The notes beneath the pieces were generated by a model. The model worked only from the letters and a program-made list of their open reading frames with translations, was not told the DNA's origin and searched no databases. 64,000 bases of DNA from Bradyrhizobium yuanmingense (GTDB lineage Bacteria; Pseudomonadota; Alphaproteobacteria; Rhizobiales; Xanthobacteraceae): assembly GCF_029167105.1 (NCBI RefSeq), contig NZ_JARFML010000028.1, forward strand, positions 36,437 through 100,436, written 5' to 3'. This document shows, one piece after another, positions 52,378 to 60,337 of the stretch (position 1 is the first letter of the stretch; every line of letters starts with the position of its first letter). The position numbers and the translations under genes are program-made.

Positions 52378-53550
52378 ATGACTGTAGCGAAGCCCGCTTC
52401 GCGGCCGACCGTGCCGCATTTCTCCTCCGGCCCCTGCGCCAAGCGCCCCGGCTGGAACGCCCAAAATCTCAAGGACGCAGCCCTCGGCCGCTCGCATCGC
52501 GCGAAGATCGGCAAGACCAAGCTCAAGCTCGCGATCGACCTGACGCGCGAAGTGCTCGAGGTCCCCGCCGATTACCGCATCGGCATCGTGCCGGCCTCCG
52601 ATACCGGCGCGGTCGAGATGGCGCTGTGGTCGCTGCTCGGCGCACGGCCCGTCACCACGCTCGCCTGGGAATCCTTCGGCGAGGGCTGGGTCAGCGACAT
52701 CGTCAAGGAATTGAAGCTCAAGGACGTCACCAAGCTCAATGCGGCTTACGGTGAGATCCCCGATCTGTCGAAGGTCGATCCCACGACCGACGTCGTCTTC
52801 ACCTGGAACGGCACCACGTCGGGCGTGCGCGTTCCGAACGCGGACTGGATCAGCGCGAACCGCGAAGGCCTGACCATTTGCGACGCGACCTCCGCCGCGT
52901 TCGCGCAAGCCCTTGATTGGACCAAGCTCGACGTCGTCACCTTCTCCTGGCAGAAGGCGCTCGGCGGCGAGGCCGCGCATGGCATGCTGATCCTGTCGCC
53001 CCGCGCGGTGGAGCGGCTCGAGACCTACAAGCCGGCCTGGCCGCTGCCGAAGATCTTCCGCATGACCAAAGGCGGCAAGCTCAACGAAGGCATCTTCGTC
53101 GGCGAGACCATCAACACGCCGTCGATGCTCTGCGTCGAGGATTATCTCGATGCGCTGAACTGGGCCAAGTCGATCGGCGGTCTCAAGGCGCTGATCGCGC
53201 GCGCCGATGCCAACACCAAGGTGCTGGCGGACTGGAAGGCGAAGACGCCCTGGATCGACTTCCTCGCCAAGGACGCTTCGATCCGCTCCAACACCTCGGT
53301 TTGCCTGAAGTTCACCGATCCCGCGATCACCTCGCTCTCCGAGGACGCGCAGGCGGAGTTCAGCAAGAAGCTGGTGGCCCTCGTCGAGAAGGAAGGCGCG
53401 GGCTACGACTTCGCCTATTACCGCGACGCGCCGGCCGGCCTGCGCATCTGGTGCGGCGCCACGGTGGAAGCAAAGGACGTCGAGCTGCTGACGCGGTGGA
53501 TCGACTGGGCCTTCGCCGAGACCAAGGCCACGCTCGCGAAGGCGGCGTAA
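52378..53550 (+). CDS. serC: phosphoserine aminotransferase
   Basis: Second enzyme of serine synthesis, converting 3-phosphohydroxypyruvate to phosphoserine with glutamate; it also serves pyridoxine synthesis. The 390-residue protein is the long alphaproteobacterial type: PHFSSGPCAKRPGW at the start, GIVPASDTGAVEMALWSLLG (about residues 65-84), TWNGTTSGVRVPN, and the PLP lysine in VVTFSWQKALGGEAAHGM (about 197). The ATG follows GGAAGGGTAGATC, the site that the leader RNA can mask. It is followed by a repeat and serA. Confidence 0.97.
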   Translation: MTVAKPASRPTVPHFSSGPCAKRPGWNAQNLKDAALGRSHRAKIGKTKLKLAIDLTREVLEVPADYRIGIVPASDTGAVEMALWSLLGARPVTTLAWESFGEGWVSDIVKELKLKDVTKLNAAYGEIPDLSKVDPTTDVVFTWNGTTSGVRVPNADWISANREGLTICDATSAAFAQALDWTKLDVVTFSWQKALGGEAAHGMLILSPRAVERLETYKPAWPLPKIFRMTKGGKLNEGIFVGETINTPSMLCVEDYLDALNWAKSIGGLKALIARADANTKVLADWKAKTPWIDFLAKDASIRSNTSVCLKFTDPAITSLSEDAQAEFSKKLVALVEKEGAGYDFAYYRDAPAGLRIWCGATVEAKDVELLTRWIDWAFAETKATLAKAA

Positions 53551-53564
53551 GCAAACCCAATCCT

Positions 53565-53665
53565 CGTCATGGCCGGGCTTGACCCGGCCATCCATCAATC
53601 AAGAGAGATGGATCCGCGGATATCTAGCCCGAAGACGCGCTTCGCGCTTTTGCCCGCGGATGACG
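53565..53665. repeat. palindromic intergenic repeat, GCTTGACCCG family, copy 4
   Basis: CGTCATGGCCGGGCTTGACCCGGCCATCCATC at the left, and GCGCTTTTGCCCGCGGATGACG at the right. It lies in the 150-base gap between serC and serA. Confidence 0.7.
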
Positions 53666-53700
53666 TGCCGTAAATGCAGCACGCACCACGGATCATCCCC

Positions 53701-55290
53701 ATGACCAAACCCAAAGTTCTCATTTCCGACGCGCTCTCGCCCGCTGCCGTGCAGATCTTCAAGGACCGCGGCGTCGAGGTCGACTTCCAGCCCAATCTCG
53801 GCAAGGACAAGGACAAGCTAGCCGAGATCATCGGCAATTACGACGGCCTTGCGATCCGCTCCGCGACCAAGGCGACCGCCAAGATCCTCGAGAAGGCGAC
53901 CAGGCTGAAGGTGATCGGCCGCGCCGGCATCGGCGTCGACAATGTCGAGATCCCGGCCGCGACGGCCAAGGGCATCATCGTGATGAACACGCCGTTCGGC
54001 AATTCGATCACGACCGCCGAGCACGCCATCACCCTGATGCTCGCGCTCGCCCGCGAGATCCCGCAGGCCGATGCCTCGACGCAGGCCGGCAAGTGGGAGA
54101 AGAACCGCTTCATGGGCGTCGAGATCACCGGCAAGGTGCTGGGCGTCGTCGGCTGCGGCAATATCGGCTCGATCGTCGCCGACCGCGCGCTCGGCCTGCG
54201 CATGAAGGTGATCGCGTTCGACCCGTTCCTGTCGCCGGAGCGCGCCAAGGACATCGGCGTCGAGAAGGTCGATCTCGACGATCTGCTCAAGCGCGCCGAC
54301 TTCATCACGCTGCACACGCCTCTGACCGAGAAGACCAAGAACATCATCGACGCGGCCGCGATCGCCAAGATGAAGAAGGGCGTGCGCCTGATCAACTGCG
54401 CCCGCGGCGGCCTCGTCGACGAGCAGGCGGTGGTCGATGCGCTCAACGCCAAGCACATTGCGGGTGCCGCCTTCGACGTCTTCGTCGAGGAGCCCGCGAC
54501 CAAGAGTGTGCTGTTCGGCCATCCCAACGTGATCTGCACGCCGCATCTCGGCGCCTCCACCACCGAAGCGCAGGAGAACGTCGCGCTGCAGGTCGCCGAG
54601 CAGATGTCGGATTACCTGCTCACCGGCGCGATCTCGAACGCGGTCAACTTCCCCTCGATCACCGCGGAAGAAGCGCCGAAGCTGAAACCGTTCATCGCGC
54701 TCGCCGAGAAGCTCGGCTCGTTCGCCGGCCAGCTCACCGAGAGCGGCATCCTCAAGGTCGAGATCACCTATGAGGGCCACGTCGCCGAGATGAAGATCAA
54801 GGCGATCACCTCCGCGGTGCTGTCGGGCCTGCTGCGGCCGATGCTGGGCGAGGTCAACGTGGTGTCGGCGCCGGTCGTCGCCAAGGAGCGCGGCATGGTG
54901 GTGGACGAGATCGTCCGCGCCGCCCAGAGCGACTATGAGAGCCTGATCACCGTCACGGTCACCACCGAGCGGCAGGAGCGGTCGGTCTCGGGCACCGTCT
55001 ATGCCGACGGCAAGCCGCGCCTCGTCGACATCAAGGGCATCCGCGTCGACGCCGAGTTCGGCAAGTCGATGATCTACGTCACCAACGAGGACAAGCCGGG
55101 CTTCATCGGCAAGTTCGCGGGGCTTCTGGGCGACGCCAAGATCAACATCGCGACCTTCCATCTCGGCCGCGTCGCCCCCGGCAGCGATGCCATTGCGCTG
55201 GTCGAGGTCGACGGCGTGGTGCCGGCCGACGTGCTCGCCAAGGTGCAGGCCCTGCCACAGGTCAAGCAGGCCAAGGCGCTGACGTTCTGA
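53701..55290 (+). CDS. serA: D-3-phosphoglycerate dehydrogenase
   Basis: First committed enzyme of serine synthesis. The 529-residue long form has the substrate domain (PKVLISDALSPAAVQIFKDR), the NAD-binding domain with VLGVVGCGNIGSIVADRALG (about residues 145-164), NCARGGLVDEQAVVDAL (catalytic arginine region) and the histidine in TPHLGASTTEAQENVALQVA (about 281). An intervening ASB domain (about 320-450) and a C-terminal ACT domain (about 455-525, MIYVTNEDKPGFIGK) suggest serine feedback. The start MTKPKVLISDA matches the family. Confidence 0.97.
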   Translation: MTKPKVLISDALSPAAVQIFKDRGVEVDFQPNLGKDKDKLAEIIGNYDGLAIRSATKATAKILEKATRLKVIGRAGIGVDNVEIPAATAKGIIVMNTPFGNSITTAEHAITLMLALAREIPQADASTQAGKWEKNRFMGVEITGKVLGVVGCGNIGSIVADRALGLRMKVIAFDPFLSPERAKDIGVEKVDLDDLLKRADFITLHTPLTEKTKNIIDAAAIAKMKKGVRLINCARGGLVDEQAVVDALNAKHIAGAAFDVFVEEPATKSVLFGHPNVICTPHLGASTTEAQENVALQVAEQMSDYLLTGAISNAVNFPSITAEEAPKLKPFIALAEKLGSFAGQLTESGILKVEITYEGHVAEMKIKAITSAVLSGLLRPMLGEVNVVSAPVVAKERGMVVDEIVRAAQSDYESLITVTVTTERQERSVSGTVYADGKPRLVDIKGIRVDAEFGKSMIYVTNEDKPGFIGKFAGLLGDAKINIATFHLGRVAPGSDAIALVEVDGVVPADVLAKVQALPQVKQAKALTF

Positions 55291-55300
55291 AGCCCACTCT

Positions 55301-55386
55301 CAGTCCGGGGCTGAACTACGGTGCGCACCTGCGCACCTGAGGATCTCGAGATGCCGGGTTCGGCTCTTCGAGCCTCCCCGGAATGA
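55301..55386. repeat. degenerate palindromic repeat, GTCATTCCGGGG family
   Basis: It begins CAGTCCGGGG and ends CTCCCCGGAATGAC, with GGTGCGCACCTGCGCACC in between. It lies between serA and its terminator. Confidence 0.5.
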
Positions 55387-55414
55387 CGAGCAACATATAT
55401 TCCGACCCGCGGAA

Positions 55415-55450
55415 CAACGCCGCTTCCTTCACCGGAGGCGGCGTTTTATT
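55415..55450 (+). terminator. rho-independent terminator after serA
   Basis: AACGCCGCTTCC pairs with GGAGGCGGCGTT (one G-T pair) and is followed by TTATTTT. It should end the serC-serA transcript. Confidence 0.8.
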
Positions 55451-55528
55451 TTCCCCGCGACCTCCTGACTTTGTGTACCAATGGCGCTAGGACGCTCCGT
55501 TCCAAATCGTTCGACAAGGGAGAAAACA

Positions 55529-56701
55529 ATGCGTGAAGCCGTCATCGTTTCCTATGCGCGCACGGGCCTGGCGAAATCCGGCCGCGGCGGGTTCAACATC
55601 ACGCCGCCGATGTCGCTCGCGGCCCACGCCATTCACCACGCGGTGGACCGCGCCGGCGTCGAGAAGGACTATGTCGAGGACTGCTATCTCGGCAATTGCG
55701 CCCATGGCGCGCCGAACATCGGCCGCCAGGCCGCGCTGCTCGCGGGGCTGCCGAAGACCACCGCCGGCGTGTCGGTGAACCGCTTCTGCTCGTCGGGCCT
55801 GCAGACCATCGCGATGGCCGCCAATTCGATCCGCTCCGACGGCGCCGATTGCATCGTCGCCGGCGGCGTCGAGAGCATCTCGATTCCCGGCGGCGCCACG
55901 CCGAAGGAATCGGTCGATCCGGAACTGCTCAAGGTCGCCCCCGACATCTTCATGGCGATGATCGACACCGCCGATATCGTCGCCGAGCGCTACAAGCTCA
56001 GCCGTGAATATCAGGACGAGTTCTCGCTGGAATCGCAGCGCCGCATGGCGGCGGCCCAGCAGGCGAACAAGTTCAAGGACGAGATCGTCCCGATGAAGAC
56101 CAAGATGAAGGTCGTCGACAAGCAGACCAAGGCCGAGTCGATCGTGGACTACACCGTCGATCGCGACGAATGCAATCGCCCCGAAACGACGATGGAAGGA
56201 TTGGCAAAACTCGAGCCGGTGAAGGGCCCCGGCAAGTTCGTCACCGCCGGCAATGCCAGCCAGCTCTCCGACGGCGCCGCCGCCGTGGTGCTGATGGAAG
56301 CCAAGGACGCCGAGAAGCGCGGCCTCAAGCCGCTCGGCCGCTTCGTCGCCTGGGCCACCGCCGGCTGCGAGCCGGACGAGATGGGCATCGGCCCGGTGTT
56401 CGCGATTCCGAAGCTCCTCAAGCGCACCGGCCTCAAGATCGACGACATCGATCTGTGGGAGCTCAACGAGGCCTTCGCCAGCCAGTGCCTGTATTGCCGC
56501 GATCAGCTCGGCATCGATCCCGCCAAGTACAACGTCAACGGCGGCTCGATCGCGATCGGCCATCCCTTCGGCATGACCGGCGCCCGTCTCACCGGCCATC
56601 TGCTGCAGGAAGGCGCCCGCCGCAAGGCCAAGTGGGGCGTGGTGACGATGTGCATCGGCGGCGGCCAGGGCGGCGCCGGCCTGTTCGAGATCTATCACTG
56701 A
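55529..56701 (+). CDS. acetyl-CoA C-acyltransferase (thiolase II)
   Basis: A 390-residue thiolase. The nucleophilic cysteine lies in GVSVNRFCSSGLQTIAMAAN (about residue 87). The C-terminal catalytic residues are in NGGSIAIGHPFGMTGARL (histidine, about 348) and VTMCIGGGQGGAGLFE (cysteine, about 377). It works either in fatty-acid beta-oxidation or, like FadA relatives, in degrading aromatic or other acyl-CoA. No fad partner is adjacent, so the pathway is open. The start ATG with AAGGGAGAAAAC upstream matches the family. A terminator follows. Confidence 0.95.
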   Translation: MREAVIVSYARTGLAKSGRGGFNITPPMSLAAHAIHHAVDRAGVEKDYVEDCYLGNCAHGAPNIGRQAALLAGLPKTTAGVSVNRFCSSGLQTIAMAANSIRSDGADCIVAGGVESISIPGGATPKESVDPELLKVAPDIFMAMIDTADIVAERYKLSREYQDEFSLESQRRMAAAQQANKFKDEIVPMKTKMKVVDKQTKAESIVDYTVDRDECNRPETTMEGLAKLEPVKGPGKFVTAGNASQLSDGAAAVVLMEAKDAEKRGLKPLGRFVAWATAGCEPDEMGIGPVFAIPKLLKRTGLKIDDIDLWELNEAFASQCLYCRDQLGIDPAKYNVNGGSIAIGHPFGMTGARLTGHLLQEGARRKAKWGVVTMCIGGGQGGAGLFEIYH

Positions 56702-56721
56702 TCCAGGACGCAGCAATGCGA

Positions 56722-56757
56722 AAGGGCACGGCGCCGCAGGCGCCGTGCTTTTTTTTG
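56722..56757 (+). terminator. rho-independent terminator after the thiolase gene
   Basis: GCACGGCGCC and GGCGCCGTGC pair around GCA (56726-56748), followed by eight T residues. Confidence 0.9.
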
Positions 56758-56893
56758 AGCGCTGCGCGGCAACGTGCTGCGCTCTTCACGATCAAATTAC
56801 GCGATCAACCTCTACGGTGCCATTCTAATAAAGACAACTGCAGCGAAAGATGCTAGAGCTTGATTGCGATGCAGCTGCAATGGGGAGGCGCCA

Positions 56894-58057
56894 ATGGCCT
56901 TTTCGGACCCGAGCTCGGCGATCCAAAGCATCATAGATGCCGCCGTCAGCGACTACATGGGGATGGCAGTCTACGTCTTCACGGACTTTGACGGGTCCGG
57001 CGCTCCCTCCGCAAAGTTCTTCTCTCCCTCTACTGCAGTCTGGGACTCGAACCATCAAGTCGTGGACCCTGCGCAGCTGCCGAATATCCTGTTCGAAATC
57101 GGATCCATCTCGAAGGTTTTCACATCCAGAATTTTCTACACTCTTCAGGGCACGTATGATGGAAATACGGTTGGATCCTGCATGCCCTCGATTTCGCTGC
57201 CGACAGCGATAAGCGGGATTCCGGTTGCCGACATCGTCACTTATGCGTCGGGGTTCCCGCAGGACAATGGCGAGCCTCCCGATCCACGGGGACAATTCTG
57301 CCCGCCCAGCAACTTGCAGAACTTCACCGAGCTCGTCGCTTGGTTCAACAGCGGACAGCACTCAGCATGGATCTGTCCGCCGGGCCAGTGCTACACGTAT
57401 TCGAACCTTGCCTGGTCTCTCCTGGCTATTGCCGGCGCCAACCCGCAGAACACCTACGTCGACGTCTATGACGAGTACAACGCGCAACTCGCCGAGCTGT
57501 GCGCGGATCTCGGCATGGGCAGCACGGCGTTGTTCACGACGGGCCAAGTTCCCGGCATGGCCTGTGGGTATGACGGGACGCAGCCTTTCCAGGTGGGTCA
57601 GAGCTATTTGCCGTGCCCACCGATGGAGTTCGGCAGCGGGTCGATCGTCAGCTGCGCCTCGGACATGCTGCAATGGCTGCTCTACAACATGGGCCAGTTG
57701 CAGCCTTCACCGGCGGAATTCGCTATCCTGCAGACGCAGCAGCGAGCCGGCCCGGCCCGCGCCAAATGCGGTACGACGGGCACCTGCCAGGTGCAGTCGC
57801 AGGGCCCCACGGTCGGAATTGGATGGTTCTTTCCGAAAATCACCGGCGCGGCGGGACGTGTTCTGTCGAAAGATGGCGGCGTCCCGGGATTCAGCTCGTG
57901 GATGGGGTTTGAGAGCTGGGTTCAAAACGGTGCAAACGCTCCGTCGAGCAATGGCGTGGTGGTTCTGTCCGCGGGCAAACTCGCCTCGCCAGTGGGACAG
58001 AAAATCATGTCCGTTCTTCTGTCCGCCGAGGTCGAGGGTGGTTTGTCGTCGAGTTGA
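56894..58057 (+). CDS. class C beta-lactamase-like serine hydrolase, cysteine-rich
   Basis: A 387-residue protein of the penicillin-binding/class C fold. The Ser-x-x-Lys motif is IGSISKVFTSRIF (serine about residue 73) and the Tyr-x-Asn motif is CYTYSNLAWSLLAIAG (tyrosine about 170). Near the C-terminus KDGGVPGFSSWMG stands where family members have His/Lys-x-Gly. It has ten cysteines and no recognisable signal peptide, an odd combination for a fold that normally works in the periplasm. The start has GGGGAGG before the ATG. It could be an esterase, peptidase or transacylase; beta-lactam hydrolysis should not be assumed. Confidence 0.82.
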   Translation: MAFSDPSSAIQSIIDAAVSDYMGMAVYVFTDFDGSGAPSAKFFSPSTAVWDSNHQVVDPAQLPNILFEIGSISKVFTSRIFYTLQGTYDGNTVGSCMPSISLPTAISGIPVADIVTYASGFPQDNGEPPDPRGQFCPPSNLQNFTELVAWFNSGQHSAWICPPGQCYTYSNLAWSLLAIAGANPQNTYVDVYDEYNAQLAELCADLGMGSTALFTTGQVPGMACGYDGTQPFQVGQSYLPCPPMEFGSGSIVSCASDMLQWLLYNMGQLQPSPAEFAILQTQQRAGPARAKCGTTGTCQVQSQGPTVGIGWFFPKITGAAGRVLSKDGGVPGFSSWMGFESWVQNGANAPSSNGVVVLSAGKLASPVGQKIMSVLLSAEVEGGLSSS

Positions 58058-58243
58058 CCCAAGTCGGCTCGTCTTTTTCGGCAAGAGGGATGTTTTTCGT
58101 TTCGGAACCTGCTTGTGCACCCGACCGTGCACAAAGGCGAAACTTTTACGAACGCACGTATTAGTACGTATCCGCAAATTAACGGAAGCTTTCACCGAAT
58201 ATCGCTTCATCAACCGCATCGCTCTCCACCAGCTGGGTTCACG
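58058..58243. other. regulatory gap before the chemoreceptor gene
   Basis: A less GC-rich stretch with GTGCAC-N6-GTGCAC (near 58115-58132) and CGTATTAGTACG, likely holding the chemoreceptor promoter. No gene is seen. Confidence 0.4.
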
Positions 58244-60217
58244 ATGCGGCTTCTCTCCCTGCGACTCACTCACAAGATCACCGCGATCGGCGTCATTGGT
58301 GTCATCGGCGTCGTCCTGATCGGCGGCATTCACCTCTACGGCGAGCGGACGATGGGCGTCTATCGCGACGCGGCCGAGGATGCGCGCACCGTGTTCGAGC
58401 TGAACGACAGGATCGCGGTCGAGCTGCTCGAGGCGCGCCGTGCCGAGAAGGATTTTCTGCTGCGCAGCGATCCGGCCAGGGCGCAGCGACAGGTCGACAT
58501 CAGCCGGCAGGCGGCGCTCGACATCGAGACGCTGCGCGGCAAGATCGCAGCGCTCGGCCAGCCCGAGCTGGCGCGGAAGATCGACGCGATGAATGCGTCG
58601 CTGAAGACCTATCAGGCCCGCTTCGCCGCGGTGGTCGAGGAACGACAGCGGCTCGGCCTCGACGAGAAGTCCGGGCTCGAAGGCCGCCTGCGCGCTTCCG
58701 TCCACGGTATCGAGAGCCAGGTCGACCAGTTCCAGAATTCCGAGCTCAAGGTGATCATGCTGATGATGCGCCGGCATGAGAAGGATTTCATGCTGCGTCG
58801 TAACGCCAGATATGGCGAGGAGATGAAGAAGCGCGCGTCCGAATTTGCCGCAAGCCTCGACGCGGCAGCCATTGCCGACGGCGCCAAGGCCGAGCTGCGC
58901 CAGAAGCTCGCCGACTATCAGCGCGACTTCTCCGCCTGGATGGAGACCGCGCTGAAGCTGGCGGCCGAATCGAAGGCGATGTCGGAGGCCTTCGCTTCGG
59001 TCGAGCCGGTGATCGAGCAGATCTCGACATCGGTCGACCGCATCCGCGCCGATGCCGACCGTCTCAACGAGGCCGAGCGCACCAGCATCCAGTTCTGGAT
59101 TGCGGTCGCGATCGCGCTGATTGCGACGAGCGTGCTCGGCCTCGGCATCTTCATCGGACGTTCGGTCTCGAGGCCTTTGACCGCGATGCGCGCGGCGATG
59201 ATCGAGCTCGCCAACGGCAATTTCGCCGTCGTTCTTCCCGGCCTCGGCCGGCCCGACGAGATCGGCGAGATCGCGCAAGCGGTCGAGACGTTCAAGATCA
59301 ACGCCGAGCGGAAGGCGCAGGAGGAGGCCGAAGAGAAGATCAGGCAGGACAAGCTCGCCGCCGAGCGCCGCCGCGCCGACATGATCAGGATGGCGGACGA
59401 TTTCGAAGGTGCGATCGGCGAGATCGTCGAGACCGTGTCGTCGGCGGCCAACGAGCTCGAGGCCTCGGCGACGTCGCTGACCACGACTGCCAGCCGCTCG
59501 ACCGAGCTTGCCACGCTGGTCGAGGCCGCGTCCGAGGAAGCGGCGACCAATGTGCAGTCGGTGGCGTCCGCCGCCGAGGAGCTGACCGCCTCCGTTAACG
59601 AGATCAGCCGTCAGGTGCAGGCCTCCGCGCGCATGGCGGGCGAGGCCGTCACCCAGGCCGGGCAGACCAACGATCGCGTCAGCGAATTGTCCAAGGCGGC
59701 CGCGCGCATCGGCGACGTGGTCGAGCTCATCAACGCCATCGCCGGCCAGACCAATCTGCTCGCGCTCAACGCCACCATCGAGGCCGCGCGCGCGGGCGAA
59801 GCCGGACGCGGCTTTGCCGTGGTGGCCTCGGAAGTGAAGGCGCTGGCCGAGCAGACCGCGAAGGCGACCGGCGACATCGGTCAGCAAATCTCGAGCATCC
59901 AGGTCGCGACGCAAGATTCCGTCGGTGCGATCAAGACCATCGGCGGCACCATCGAGCGCCTGTCCGAGATCTCCTCCACCATCGCGGCCGCCGTGGAAGA
60001 GCAGGGCGCCGCGACCAGCGAGATCTCGCGGAACGTCCAAAGCGCCGCCGCCGGCACCACGCAGGTCAGCGCCAACATCTCCAGCGTGCGCCAGGGCGCC
60101 ACCGAGACGGGATCTGCCTCCTCGCAGGTGCTGTCCGCTGCGCAATCGCTGTCGAACGACAGCAGCCGGCTGAAGATCGAGGTGAGCAGGTTCTTGGAGA
60201 CGGTCCGCGCGGCGTGA
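58244..60217 (+). CDS. methyl-accepting chemotaxis protein with HBM-type sensor domain
   Basis: A 657-residue chemoreceptor. Transmembrane helix 1 is KITAIGVIGVIGVVLIGGIH (about residues 11-30). A long helical periplasmic domain with the duplicated RRAEKDFLLR / RRHEKDFMLR signature marks it as a helical bimodular (HBM) sensor, whose studied members bind small ligands such as organic acids. Helix 2 is about 285-305, then HAMP, then the signalling tip ELINAIAGQTNLLALNATIE followed by AARAGEAGRGFAVVASEVKA (about 505-545). No che genes are nearby, so it must serve a distant chemosensory cluster. It lacks a visible CheR pentapeptide. Confidence 0.92.
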   Translation: MRLLSLRLTHKITAIGVIGVIGVVLIGGIHLYGERTMGVYRDAAEDARTVFELNDRIAVELLEARRAEKDFLLRSDPARAQRQVDISRQAALDIETLRGKIAALGQPELARKIDAMNASLKTYQARFAAVVEERQRLGLDEKSGLEGRLRASVHGIESQVDQFQNSELKVIMLMMRRHEKDFMLRRNARYGEEMKKRASEFAASLDAAAIADGAKAELRQKLADYQRDFSAWMETALKLAAESKAMSEAFASVEPVIEQISTSVDRIRADADRLNEAERTSIQFWIAVAIALIATSVLGLGIFIGRSVSRPLTAMRAAMIELANGNFAVVLPGLGRPDEIGEIAQAVETFKINAERKAQEEAEEKIRQDKLAAERRRADMIRMADDFEGAIGEIVETVSSAANELEASATSLTTTASRSTELATLVEAASEEAATNVQSVASAAEELTASVNEISRQVQASARMAGEAVTQAGQTNDRVSELSKAAARIGDVVELINAIAGQTNLLALNATIEAARAGEAGRGFAVVASEVKALAEQTAKATGDIGQQISSIQVATQDSVGAIKTIGGTIERLSEISSTIAAAVEEQGAATSEISRNVQSAAAGTTQVSANISSVRQGATETGSASSQVLSAAQSLSNDSSRLKIEVSRFLETVRAA

Positions 60218-60251
60218 GGGCGATGTAAGGGGCGCACCGCTCTTGCCGCAC

Positions 60252-60331
60252 GTCATTGCGAGCGCAGCGAAGCAATCCAGAATCTTTCCGCGGCGGCAGC
60301 CCGGATTGCTTCGCTGCGCTCGCAATGTCGG
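60252..60331. repeat. CATTGCGAGCGCAGCGAAGC repeat, copy 4
   Basis: An 80-base unit with ends GTCATTGCGAGCGCAGCGAA and TTCGCTGCGCTCGCAATG. It separates the convergent chemoreceptor and kinase genes. Confidence 0.85.
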
Positions 60332-60337
60332 CGGAGC

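Noticed and set aside
57707..60325. An 872-codon minus-strand frame across the serine hydrolase and chemoreceptor genes
   Set aside because: Low-complexity antisense translation without motifs; both genes on the plus strand are secure.
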